From Burkholderiales bacterium (GTDB lineage Bacteria; Pseudomonadota; Gammaproteobacteria; Burkholderiales; Usitatibacteraceae), in assembly GCA_026786225.1 (NCBI GenBank), contig JAJAYN010000546.1, forward strand, positions 1 to 5,562: a stretch of DNA of 5,562 nt. Reading direction: 5' to 3'. Positions within the stretch are counted from its first letter, which is position 1. Each line of letters starts with the position of its first letter. Of the stretch, positions 1 to 5,419 are shown piece after piece. Both the position numbers and the translations under genes were made by a program. Below the pieces are notes generated by a model that worked only from the letters and a program-made list of their open reading frames with translations, was not told the origin of the DNA and ran no database searches.

Positions 1-27
1 CATCCACCCAGCATTAGGAGTAATACG

Positions 28-396
28 ATGAATCATTTGCAAACGTTTTCAAATTCACCCGTTAAAGCGTCAACCATTATTGGCACTGACGTGGTCAATC
101 CAAATGGCGACGACCTTGGCGACATCAAAGAAGTCGTGATCGATCCGCATACTGGAAAGGTTGCGTATGCGGTTGTGTCGTTTGGCGGCTTCTTGAGTAT
201 GGGTGAAAAGCTGTTCGCCATTCCGTTCAGCGCGTTTACGTATAACAACGCAAAAAACGAATATGTGCTCGATGTTTCCAAAGAGCGATTGGAGGCCGCC
301 CCGGGATTCGACGCCGATAAGTGGCCATCGATGGCCGAGGAAAAGTGGAATCGGGATGTGTATAAGTACTACGAACGTCCGCCATATTGGGAATGA
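28..396 (+). CDS. PRC-barrel domain protein, 122 aa
   Basis: Small soluble protein made of one PRC-barrel domain. Residues about 15-85 carry the usual pattern: an entry strand (SxIIGxDVVNPNGDDLG), then IKEVVIDPHTGKVAYAVVSFGG, a GEKLFAIPF strand, and a closing YVLDVSKERLEAAPGF. The last ~30 residues (KWPSMAEEKWNRDVYKYY...) are the charged, aromatic tail often seen on bacterial stand-alone PRC-barrel proteins. There is no signal peptide or membrane segment. The ATG is preceded by AGGAG at 16-20 with 7-nt spacing, which fixes the start. Stand-alone PRC-barrel proteins are structural or adaptor-like and often stress-induced in proteobacteria, but the partner of this one is unknown. A strong hairpin lies 20 nt after the stop, so it is probably a single-gene transcript. 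The domain call is secure; the cellular role is not. Confidence 0.93.
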   Translation: MNHLQTFSNSPVKASTIIGTDVVNPNGDDLGDIKEVVIDPHTGKVAYAVVSFGGFLSMGEKLFAIPFSAFTYNNAKNEYVLDVSKERLEAAPGFDADKWPSMAEEKWNRDVYKYYERPPYWE

Positions 397-415
397 TATT
401 AGCCAGTCGGTAATC

Positions 416-451
416 GCACCGGAAATCCCCGGCAACGGGGATTTCCGGTGG
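416..451 (+). terminator. Strong 15-bp hairpin with GCAA tetraloop, probable terminator of the PRC-barrel gene
   Basis: Positions 417-430 and 437-450 are perfect 14-base reverse complements. G431 and C436 add a further pair, leaving loop GCAA at 432-435, a GNRA tetraloop. The hairpin begins 20 nt after the stop of the PRC-barrel gene. The downstream side has only a weak U-rich stretch (GCGTTCCT), so termination by the classic intrinsic mechanism is plausible but not certain. It could instead protect the mRNA 3' end. Because the arms are symmetrical, the reverse strand folds as well, but no converging gene is present. Confidence 0.7.
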
Positions 452-553
452 CGTTCCTGGCTGTCAACTGTCCGCCACACTTCGTCGAGGCGAAGGCAAA
501 TATTGAAAAAATGAGCGCATTCGGACTCTACCCGAGCGCAAGCGGAGTATTTG

Positions 554-1627
554 ATGCGCCCCAATGACGAGAACGGCAAGCTATCCACGGCGAATCGCCC
601 GTTCCGGGTGTTGATCATTTCGGGATCAGACCGGCGGCAATATAACTGTCCAGGCGTGGATTCGAAATCGCGCGCACTGATGTTACGCATGGCAGGGCGC
701 TTGCCGCAGGAATGGGAAATCGATTATGAGGATCTGGGCAATGTGTATGCCCGTTCCCGAATACAGAGTTGCAACGCCTGCGCGTCGACGGCGATGTCGC
801 TGTGCTGCTGGCCGTGCAACTGCTACGAAAAGAATAACAAGGACGAGCCAGACCTGATGTGGGACATGGACCTGTATGCGCGCCTCGATCTGGCAGACGC
901 ATGGGCGATTCTGGGGCCCGTGAATTGGTACGCGCCGACGTCCAACCTGAAGCTGATGTTTGATCGCCTGGTTTGCATGAATGGCGGTAATCCCAAAGAG
1001 GCGCTGATCGAACACAAGAATCCTGAACTGGCAATGAAGCTTGAACATTCCCCTGAGTGGAAGGATCTGGCAGTGAACCACCTCGAAGGACGAACCGCCG
1101 GCTTTTTCTGCTATGGGGATGATGCAAGCGAGGAAAGAAACGCGGATGGCCGGCCACGCTACATCGCTCCGGAACATGCACATTATTTCGATCCTGCAGC
1201 GGAACCGGCAGATCAGGCCGAAACCTATGCACCACTGGTCTGGCAGTGCCGATTCAGCGGCATCGAGGTGCCGGAAGCGTTATGGCACTACGAAGAATTC
1301 GGCAGCGGAAAAGTCTACAGCGATACGCAGGCCGAAGACATGGCGCAAGACGACGTTTTCCTGAGGGCATTCGATGCCTGGACTCACCGGTTTGCCGATT
1401 TTGTGCGTGAAAAGGGCAAAGTGAAGCCCGGCAAATACCGTGCCTTCGGTTATAAACCGCCGACGCATCGCTGGTCGGGCATAAAGCTGTGGTGGCGGGA
1501 CAAGAAAATGCGAACGGGACATGCGCCTCCGGGCTCCTCGCCGTACGCGCAAGAGGAAATGGGGGTCAACCAGGATGTCACGGCTTTCCCGGCGACCAGT
1601 GAGGGCGACAAACTACGGCGTGGATAG
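554..1627 (+). CDS. Flavodoxin-fold NAD(P)H-dependent oxidoreductase, 357 aa, with Cys cluster and long C-terminal extension
   Basis: Probably an FMN-dependent NAD(P)H oxidoreductase of the flavodoxin-like fold (NADPH-dependent FMN reductase group). It opens after a short tail with FRVLIISGSDRR (residues about 17-28), a beta strand plus phosphate-binding loop. Around 118-138 it has AILGPVNWYAPTSNLKLMFDR, which matches the flavin-contacting 'P-x-Y/W-x-x-P-x-x-x-K-x-x-x-DR' stretch of these reductases. Between these lies a Cys cluster, C73, C76, C84, C85, C88 and C90. The core of such proteins is about 180-200 aa; here about 150 further residues follow, ending in a basic, Trp-rich segment (HRWSGIKLWWRDKK). 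There is no signal peptide. GGAG at 544-547 lies 6 nt before the ATG at 554; an in-frame TTG at 551 is a possible but less likely start. The physiological substrate cannot be told from sequence. Confidence 0.85.
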   Translation: MRPNDENGKLSTANRPFRVLIISGSDRRQYNCPGVDSKSRALMLRMAGRLPQEWEIDYEDLGNVYARSRIQSCNACASTAMSLCCWPCNCYEKNNKDEPDLMWDMDLYARLDLADAWAILGPVNWYAPTSNLKLMFDRLVCMNGGNPKEALIEHKNPELAMKLEHSPEWKDLAVNHLEGRTAGFFCYGDDASEERNADGRPRYIAPEHAHYFDPAAEPADQAETYAPLVWQCRFSGIEVPEALWHYEEFGSGKVYSDTQAEDMAQDDVFLRAFDAWTHRFADFVREKGKVKPGKYRAFGYKPPTHRWSGIKLWWRDKKMRTGHAPPGSSPYAQEEMGVNQDVTAFPATSEGDKLRRG

Positions 1628-1632
1628 GGTAG

Positions 1633-1803
1633 GGCGAAGTAACTGCAGGCGACCACTCGATCAATCTGACCGTCAGGGCCCGTATTGGCATCGCCGTGTA
1701 CCGGAGAGGTGGCCGCACGTCTAATGCCTTGATCAAAAGTGCGGGCGTGGCAATGTATCGTGCCAAACAGGGTACTTCGCAATACGCCTTTTGTGAAAAC
1801 AAT
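1633..1803 (+). pseudogene. Relic of the C-terminal part of a GGDEF (diguanylate cyclase) domain
   Basis: Reading the frame that starts after the TAG at 1630-1632 gives GDHSINLTVRARIGIAVY, then NALIKSAGVAMYRAKQGTSQYAF. This matches the end of GGDEF domains, whose typical pattern is 'v.vt.SiGIa.yP..g....LlkrAD.AMYrAK..Grn.y.f'. The GGDEF active-site motif and everything N-terminal of it are missing. The fragment has no plausible start or ribosome site; the only candidate, GTG at 1696, has none. The normally conserved AD before the AMY is AG, and the Pro after GIAxY is Arg. The frame stays open to a TGA at 1879-1881, overlapping the start of the next gene. I read it as a decayed remnant left by deletion of a cyclase gene between the oxidoreductase and the sensor gene. 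It cannot make c-di-GMP. Confidence 0.75.
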
Positions 1804-1862
1804 CATATCGCTATGTTCGGTAACGAACGGTGGGCGGAATGGAAGTGGCGTAACCTAGTAAG

Positions 1863-2528
1863 ATGCTCTCAGAATTCTTGACCTCGAATCGCAACGAACT
1901 GATTAGCCGCTGTCGGCAAAAGGTGGTGGATCGGTTTGCGCCGTCCGAAGTGCCACCCCAAAGCGAACACGGGGCCCCACTGTTGCTGACCCAAATCGCC
2001 GAGATGCTACGGTGTGAGCAGCGGACGGAAAGCAGGGAAGTGGAATCCTCGGCTCCAGCGCCCACCGAGATTGGTCGGGCGGCTGCCTTGCATGGAACCG
2101 AAATGTCGCGATTGGGCTACAGCATCGATCAAGTGGTCCACGACTATGGTGATGTCTGTCAGGCGGTGACTGAACTCGCCGTTGACCAAAAGGCGCCGAT
2201 TTCCGTCGACGAATTTCGAACGTTTAACCGCTGCCTCGATAACGCCATTGCCGATGCGGCGACTTCCTTCGGCGGAGCGCGAAAGATGCATGTCGACGGA
2301 CATGCACAGACATTGCGTGAACGCCTAAAAAAATACAGTGACGAGCACCGGCGTCTGGTCGATATCGCCATCAACTCCTTTGATTCGATCAAGTCTGGCA
2401 ACGTAGGACTGAATGGCGCCACAGGCAATTTGCACTTACATGCGCTGGCGGAACTGCGAAATCTTACTGATCGGTCATTGCCCGACATACTCTTGCTGTC
2501 CGAAGCGACCACCGTGACCTCGCGCTAA
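1863..2528 (+). CDS. RsbR-N-like sensory protein, truncated histidine-kinase homologue lacking the ATPase domain, 221 aa
   Basis: Cytosolic, helical protein resembling the N-terminal half of a Burkholderiales histidine kinase family that begins with an RsbT co-antagonist (RsbRD N-terminal)-like domain. Matching stretches as I recall the family: MLSEFLTSNRNELISRCRQK (1-20), EHGAPLLLTQI (35-45), IGRAAALHG..MSRLGYSIDQVVHDYGDVCQAVTELA (70-106), and DEFRTFNRCLDNAIADA (116-132). Residues 150-210 align with the dimerisation/H-box helices (KSGNVGLNGATG, LRNLTDRSLPDI). Intact members carry His in 'FFAHELRN'; here the aligned stretch is KYSDEHRRL with Asp160 at the His position. The protein ends at 221, where the HATPase domain would follow. 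An in-frame TAA at 1851-1853 makes ATG 1863 the first possible start; its ribosome site is weak. It probably acts, if at all, as a ligand sensor or partner rather than a kinase. It is followed 150 bp later by a Crp/Fnr-type regulator. Confidence 0.75.
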   Translation: MLSEFLTSNRNELISRCRQKVVDRFAPSEVPPQSEHGAPLLLTQIAEMLRCEQRTESREVESSAPAPTEIGRAAALHGTEMSRLGYSIDQVVHDYGDVCQAVTELAVDQKAPISVDEFRTFNRCLDNAIADAATSFGGARKMHVDGHAQTLRERLKKYSDEHRRLVDIAINSFDSIKSGNVGLNGATGNLHLHALAELRNLTDRSLPDILLLSEATTVTSR

Positions 2529-2678
2529 GCGGGGTACGCATTGCTGGTCATCGCGGTTTGTGGCCCGCTCTGGCAATCTCCCGATTGGGTTTCTTCGCCA
2601 TTCGAACAATCCGCGTCCCGTCAAGTTCACTGACAGACACACAGACGGCGAAACGGCACCAATCAACAGAGGACAGAT

Positions 2679-3371
2679 ATGGCGATGACCGAGAACCATC
2701 TGATAGAACTCCTGCCGCGCAAAGACCGGGCGCGATTGCTCTCCGTGTGCGAGCCATTTGAATTGGTGCTTTCGGAAGTCCTGGCCGAGCCCGATAAACC
2801 TGCAGGCCACGTCTACTTCCCCATCACCGGCTTTATATCGCTAGTTGCAAAGGTAGATAAGAATCCTGCGTTGGAAGTCGGCATGGTCGGGCGAGAGGGT
2901 ATGCTCGGGGCCCAGTTAGCGCAAGGGATCGCAAATGCGCCGTTGCACGCTCTGGTGCAGGGTGCAGGTATGGCCAAACGCGTCACCGCCGCCGCTTTTA
3001 AACGCGAGTTGGCCGCAAGCCCGGCATTGCAGCGCGTCATGCATCGCTACCTCTATGTATTGATTGCCCAACTTGCCGAGTCGGCGGGATGCCTTCGCTA
3101 TCACCAAATCGCTCCTCGGCTGGCGCGCTGGCTACTGATGAGTCAGGACCGCGCCCATTCCGATACCTTTCAGGTGACGCACGAGTTTCTCTCCTACATG
3201 CTGGGCGTACGCCGTGTCGGCATTACGGTTGCCGCCGGCCACTTACAACGTGAGGGACTGATTGAGTATCGCCGCGGCAACCTTAAGGTGCTCAATCGCA
3301 AGGGGCTTGAAGCGGCCGCCTGCAACTGCTACGCCGCCGATCAGAAAAACTACCGGAAACTGCTGGCTTGA
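2679..3371 (+). CDS. Crp/Fnr-superfamily transcriptional regulator, 230 aa
   Basis: DNA-binding regulator with an N-terminal cyclic-nucleotide-binding-fold beta-roll (about 10-125), a dimerisation helix (about 112-140) and a C-terminal winged helix-turn-helix (about 146-212). The roll shows HVYFPITGFISLV and EVGMVGREGMLG, typical of this subgroup. The HTH is THEFLSYMLGVRRVGITVAAGHLQ, followed by the wing REGLIEYRRGNLKVLNRKGLE. The Glu/Arg-Ser/Thr set that binds cAMP in CRP is not present in REGMLGAQLAQGIANAPLHA, and no N-terminal Fe-S cysteine motif of FNR is seen. The effector is therefore unknown. AGAGGA at 2668-2673 is 5 nt before ATG 2679; a second ATG at 2685 is an alternative. It stands alone between 150-bp and ~270-bp gaps. 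It could control the stress-type genes downstream, but no consensus Crp/Fnr operator was recognised. Confidence 0.9.
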   Translation: MAMTENHLIELLPRKDRARLLSVCEPFELVLSEVLAEPDKPAGHVYFPITGFISLVAKVDKNPALEVGMVGREGMLGAQLAQGIANAPLHALVQGAGMAKRVTAAAFKRELAASPALQRVMHRYLYVLIAQLAESAGCLRYHQIAPRLARWLLMSQDRAHSDTFQVTHEFLSYMLGVRRVGITVAAGHLQREGLIEYRRGNLKVLNRKGLEAAACNCYAADQKNYRKLLA

Positions 3372-3637
3372 GGCGCACCATTTGTGCAGTCGTTTCCTGC
3401 ATCGGCAATACGACTTGACCGTGCGGAGGCATAGCTCTAACCCGGAAGCCCGGGTGGCCGCGATCACGACCAATTCCTGTAGGACTAAGTATCAATTTGA
3501 AAATCCAACACTAAGATCGCGCTCGGCACGGAAAATCGCCTACAGAAGTCTTCCTACATAAACATAGGCGTGGTACCGATGTTTATGTGTTTGCACGGAG
3601 GCAATCATGTGTCACCCGTGTGAACCGGACCGTCACC
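3372..3637 (+). promoter_or_regulatory. Palindrome-rich intergenic/leader region upstream of the exported protein
   Basis: No convincing gene lies here. It contains a TTGACC box at 3415-3420 (5/6 to the sigma70 -35 consensus) with only a poor -10 (TAACCC, 3438-3443). It also holds several palindromes: CCCGG-AAGC-CCGGG (3441-3454), TCCT-GT-AGGA (3475-3484), GAAG-T-CTTC (3545-3553) and a 10-bp inverted repeat (3556-3588). CCTACA occurs twice, at 3539-3544 and 3553-3558, and its complement TGTAGG is at 3479-3484. The density suggests a structured leader or operator region, but no known riboswitch was recognised. Confidence 0.4.
3556..3588. repeat. Perfect 10-bp inverted repeat with 13-nt spacer
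   Basis: ACATAAACAT (3556-3565) and ATGTTTATGT (3579-3588) are exact reverse complements. The spacer holds a GGTACC palindrome (3572-3577). The arms are AT-rich and no T-run follows, so this is not a normal intrinsic terminator. It lies 19 nt before the ATG at 3607 and 50 nt before the ATG at 3638. It could be an operator for a dimeric regulator or a 5'-UTR hairpin. It does not match the CRP (TGTGA-N6-TCACA) or FNR (TTGAT-N4-ATCAA) consensus. Confidence 0.6.
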
Positions 3638-3699
3638 ATGAAGCACCTTTCCATATTCCTGGCAGCCACTTTGCTCTGCCCTTTGCCCAGCCTCGCTAG
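3607..3699 (+). CDS. Possible 30-aa upstream/overlapping ORF (leader peptide candidate)
   Basis: ATG at 3607 has the best ribosome site of the region: GGAGG at 3597-3601, 5 nt upstream. It opens MCHPCEPDRHHEAPFHIPG and ends in TAG at 3697-3699, overlapping the start of the exported-protein gene in another frame. The peptide is rich in His, Pro and Cys (two Cys within the first five residues) and resembles nothing I know. It may couple translation to the gene at 3638, whose own ribosome site is poor. Alternatively the GGAGG may simply lie by chance in the leader. Coding status is uncertain. Confidence 0.25.
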   Translation: MCHPCEPDRHHEAPFHIPGSHFALPFAQPR

Positions 3700-4231
3700 C
3701 GGCGAGTTCAAATGCCCTCATGCAAACACGGTGACGTGGAATGAAGCAGCGTGCATCACAAACAGCGGTGATTTGCACTCTCTGCCGGTGGAGACGCCGA
3801 TTCGGCGCGCGAAAAATGAACCTGCTGATGCCGTGCAACGTTCTGATCGCAAGGACACCACGCGTGCTGAATTCCAGTTAGGCGTCCTCGACTTGCATGT
3901 CCTCAATAATCGCCGCTGGGGCAAGCCCCAACGCATTACGCGCAGTCGCGAGGCACGTGCCTGGCATGAATACTGGGCCTATCAGACCGGCCCCAATGCC
4001 GGCATGCAGTTGCATTTTGTCAATGGTCGGCTGGCCGGCGTCGAGAATACCGATCCGCCTGCGCCTGAGGCAAGCGCCACCAGGATTGAGGAGTTAGCCC
4101 AACATTTGTGGAGACGCCGCGTCACGCCCTCAGTGGCCATTGTGTTTCTCCTCGCATCTTGTCCTCCTAATCGTGACGCCTCCTATATGCGTCCAGGCGT
4201 ACTCGCCGGTTTGCTAAAAACGCTAAGTTGA
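3638..4231 (+). CDS. Exported hypothetical protein, 197 aa, Sec signal peptide
   Basis: I do not recognise a named family. Residues 1-20 are a clear Sec signal peptide (MKHLSIFLAATLLCPLPSLA|SGEF), and the lipobox rule is not met because Leu precedes Cys14. The mature protein starts with two Cys (26 and 39) that could form a disulfide. A basic linker follows, then a compact core at about 84-135, VLDLHVLNNRRWGKPQRITRS..ARAWHEYWAYQTGPNAGMQLHFVNGRL. Its 'WGKP..-.-.-EYW.Y-.-.-.-LHFVNGRL' pattern recalls small periplasmic SmpA/OmlA- or DUF2845-like folds; this is only a pattern resemblance. The tail after 140 looks different in character, with a hydrophobic SVAIVFLLASC at 165-175, and may be a recent extension. 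I chose ATG 3638 because the signal peptide begins there. GTG 3587 is the first in-frame start but would place 17 basic residues before the signal. Confidence 0.6.
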   Translation: MKHLSIFLAATLLCPLPSLASGEFKCPHANTVTWNEAACITNSGDLHSLPVETPIRRAKNEPADAVQRSDRKDTTRAEFQLGVLDLHVLNNRRWGKPQRITRSREARAWHEYWAYQTGPNAGMQLHFVNGRLAGVENTDPPAPEASATRIEELAQHLWRRRVTPSVAIVFLLASCPPNRDASYMRPGVLAGLLKTLS

Positions 4232-4441
4232 GCGCAGCCAGCGCTAAGTGACGCGGCATGTCTGGCTCAATGGACCAACCTACTTGCGTCGCGTGTTTTC
4301 GGCTCGCGCTGAGACGCTACATCCCGTAGGCGTTCGACTACCGACTATTCAGCGTCGGGCTGGTATTGGCGCGCGTCGCTTCGCCGTAACTTAAGCACCT
4401 TGAGGTGATTTCCCACCTTCCACTTTTCAGGAGCCACTCGA
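4232..4441 (+). promoter_or_regulatory. Intergenic region before the DUF883-like gene
   Basis: No gene is supported. AGCGC-AGCCA-GCGCT (4231-4245) forms a small stem right at the preceding stop, and AGCCAG/CTGGCT (4236-4241 and 4262-4267) could pair alternatively. Neither is followed by a T-run. CACCT-TG-AGGTG (4396-4407) lies 34 nt before the next ATG and could be an operator half-site pair. No promoter with good -35 and -10 boxes was found, although one must lie here or further upstream. Confidence 0.3.
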
Positions 4442-4843
4442 ATGCATCCCGACAATCTGACTTCCAGCAGCAATATGATTCCCACGGCCGCCAACGGTGC
4501 CAATGGTGCGGTCGCCGTTCATCGTACCGATACCGCGCCGTTGCGTCGCGACCTCTCACAAGCAGTCAGCCAGGTGAACGAACACCTCACGCAAGACATC
4601 AACTTGTTGGTGGCCGCTGCAGGCAGCCTCGGGCGGGCCGAATTGACGGACGCAGCACAGCGCGTGTCGGCATTCATGGCTAAAACCTCGGCAACGGCTT
4701 GCGACTTGACTGCACAAGGCAAGGAAAAAGCGCAGATTGCTGCACAAAGAACCGGCGCCTACGTCAAAGAGAATCCATTGCAATCCCTGGCTTTCGCTTT
4801 GACGCTGGGTTATGTGTTCGCGCGACTGACAATGCGCCGCTAG
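4442..4843 (+). CDS. DUF883/ElaB-YqjD-like membrane-anchored protein, 133 aa
   Basis: Small helical protein with the architecture of the ElaB/YqjD/DUF883 family. It has a polar, disordered N-terminus (1-35) and a long amphipathic helix rich in Ala, Gln and Lys (about 36-108; LSQAVSQVNEHLTQDINLLVAAAG, then AQGKEKAQIAAQRTGAYV). It ends with the hallmark 'YVKENPLQSLAFALTLGYVFARL', a C-terminal membrane anchor at about 112-128 after the conserved ENP. Family members in E. coli are inner-membrane proteins that bind ribosomes in stationary phase; that role is an extrapolation here. AGGAG at 4429-4433 with 8-nt spacing fixes the start. It is followed after 42 nt by a two-helix membrane protein, probably in the same transcript. 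This pairing fits a stress or stationary-phase envelope function. Confidence 0.82.
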   Translation: MHPDNLTSSSNMIPTAANGANGAVAVHRTDTAPLRRDLSQAVSQVNEHLTQDINLLVAAAGSLGRAELTDAAQRVSAFMAKTSATACDLTAQGKEKAQIAAQRTGAYVKENPLQSLAFALTLGYVFARLTMRR

Positions 4844-4885
4844 AAAAACTGTCTCACCCCTTCAACCAAACTAAAGGAATACATC

Positions 4886-5035
4886 ATGTTATATACAATC
4901 GCAGTCATCCTCCTGGTCTTATGGCTCCTCGGCATGGTAAGTGCATACACGATGGGCGGATTCCTCCACATATTACTGGTCGTCGCCGTCATCATGGTGG
5001 TGGTGAACCTGATCAGCGGTCGCAAAGCGCTTTAG
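4886..5035 (+). CDS. Lmo0937-family small membrane protein, 49 aa
   Basis: A 49-residue protein of almost only two membrane helices: MLYTIAVILLVLWLLGMVSA (about 4-22) and, after a YTMGG turn, FLHILLVVAVIMVVVNLI (about 26-43), ending SGRKAL. This matches the small Lmo0937-type proteins ('MLYTIAVILLILWLLG..-YT.GGFIHILLV'), which are widespread next to stress genes but have no established function. AAAGGA at 4873-4878 lies 7 nt before the ATG. The gene sits 42 nt after the DUF883-like gene and ends 7 nt before a strong hairpin, so the two probably form a bicistronic unit. The family call is confident; the function is unknown. Confidence 0.88.
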   Translation: MLYTIAVILLVLWLLGMVSAYTMGGFLHILLVVAVIMVVVNLISGRKAL

Positions 5036-5042
5036 CGTCATC

Positions 5043-5085
5043 GTGTCCCGACGCATGGGGGAATGCAACCCTTGCGTCGGGACGC
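5043..5085 (+). terminator. Probable terminator hairpin after the Lmo0937-family gene
   Basis: GTCCCGACGCA (5045-5055) and TGCGTCGGGAC (5073-5083) are perfect 11-bp complements, extended by a T-G wobble and a G-C pair to 5043/5085. Inside, GGG (5057-5059) can pair with CCC (5069-5071) across a T/T mismatch, giving an even longer stem. The following CTTACTT is only weakly T-rich. Its position 7 nt after the stop of a short operon supports a terminator role. Confidence 0.7.
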
Positions 5086-5419
5086 TTACTTGCGGGTACG
5101 CCGCCGACGCGCATATCAGAATCCGAGTGTAATAGCAGCAACGTCCGGAGGAGTTGCGCCCTCCCACTCATGTCGAACACGTTGCCAAGTTTGCGAAATT
5201 AGTTGAGGCAGCTCCGGTGCGATGACTAACCATATTGCAGCCGCGAAAATCGAAGCAGCATGCTGTGTCCTTCGCGACTGACGAATTTAAATTGTGGCGC
5301 TGGCAAGAGCGTTTAACCTGACGCGACGTTTCCGAATAACTTTATTATTGCGGTCACGTTGGTGCTCAACGCGCCTTCCGGTTATCCTGTCGCTCCCGCC
5401 AATTGCACACGACGCCATC
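5086..5419 (+). other. Gene-free stretch of about 330 bp
   Basis: No open frame on either strand looks like a protein. A GGAGG-(8 nt)-CCTCC stem (5147-5164) sits before a tiny ATG frame of 10 codons (5174-5206) that I do not credit. An AT-rich patch (TTTCCGAATAACTTTATTATT, 5329-5349) precedes the promoter candidate of the next gene. No repeat array, tRNA or known structured RNA was recognised. Confidence 0.5.
5359..5388 (+). promoter_or_regulatory. Weak sigma70-like promoter candidate for the gene at 5420
   Basis: TTGGTG (5359-5364) and TATCCT (5383-5388) are separated by 18 nt and lie 31 nt before the ATG at 5420. The -10 matches four of six consensus bases. This is only a pattern match and may be coincidental. 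Confidence 0.25.

Noticed and set aside
511..567. 18-aa ORF (MSAFGLYPSASGVFDAPQ) overlapping the oxidoreductase start
   Set aside because: No convincing ribosome site precedes it and the length is within chance expectation; it could be a leader peptide, but nothing supports it beyond the overlap.
70..690. 206-aa reverse-strand ORF across the PRC-barrel gene and hairpin
   Set aside because: It is antisense to a clear PRC-barrel gene, crosses the hairpin, and its composition shows no recognisable domain.
615..1235. 206-aa reverse-strand ORF inside the oxidoreductase
   Set aside because: It is a shadow frame rich in Arg, Pro and Ser opposite a well-supported flavodoxin-fold gene.
1815..1828. 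GTTCG-GTAA-CGAAC mini-hairpin upstream of the sensor gene
   Set aside because: The stem is only 5 bp and lies in the cyclase relic frame; too short to claim as a terminator or operator.
2574..2587. CAATC-TCCC-GATTG inverted repeat after the sensor gene
   Set aside because: 5-bp arms with no T-run; within chance expectation for a 150-bp gap.
3375..3387. GCAC-CATTT-GTGC stem just after the Crp/Fnr-type gene
   Set aside because: Only 4 bp and no T-run; not a credible terminator.
4973..5167. Reverse-strand ORF with an HHHH run (a possible metal-binding protein)
   Set aside because: The His run is the antisense of the Val-rich second helix of the Lmo0937 gene (ATGGTGGTGGTG) and the frame runs through the terminator hairpin.
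4699..5202. 167-aa + strand ORF spanning the DUF883 end and the Lmo0937 gene
   Set aside because: It runs out of frame through two better-supported genes and the terminator hairpin and has no domain or ribosome site.
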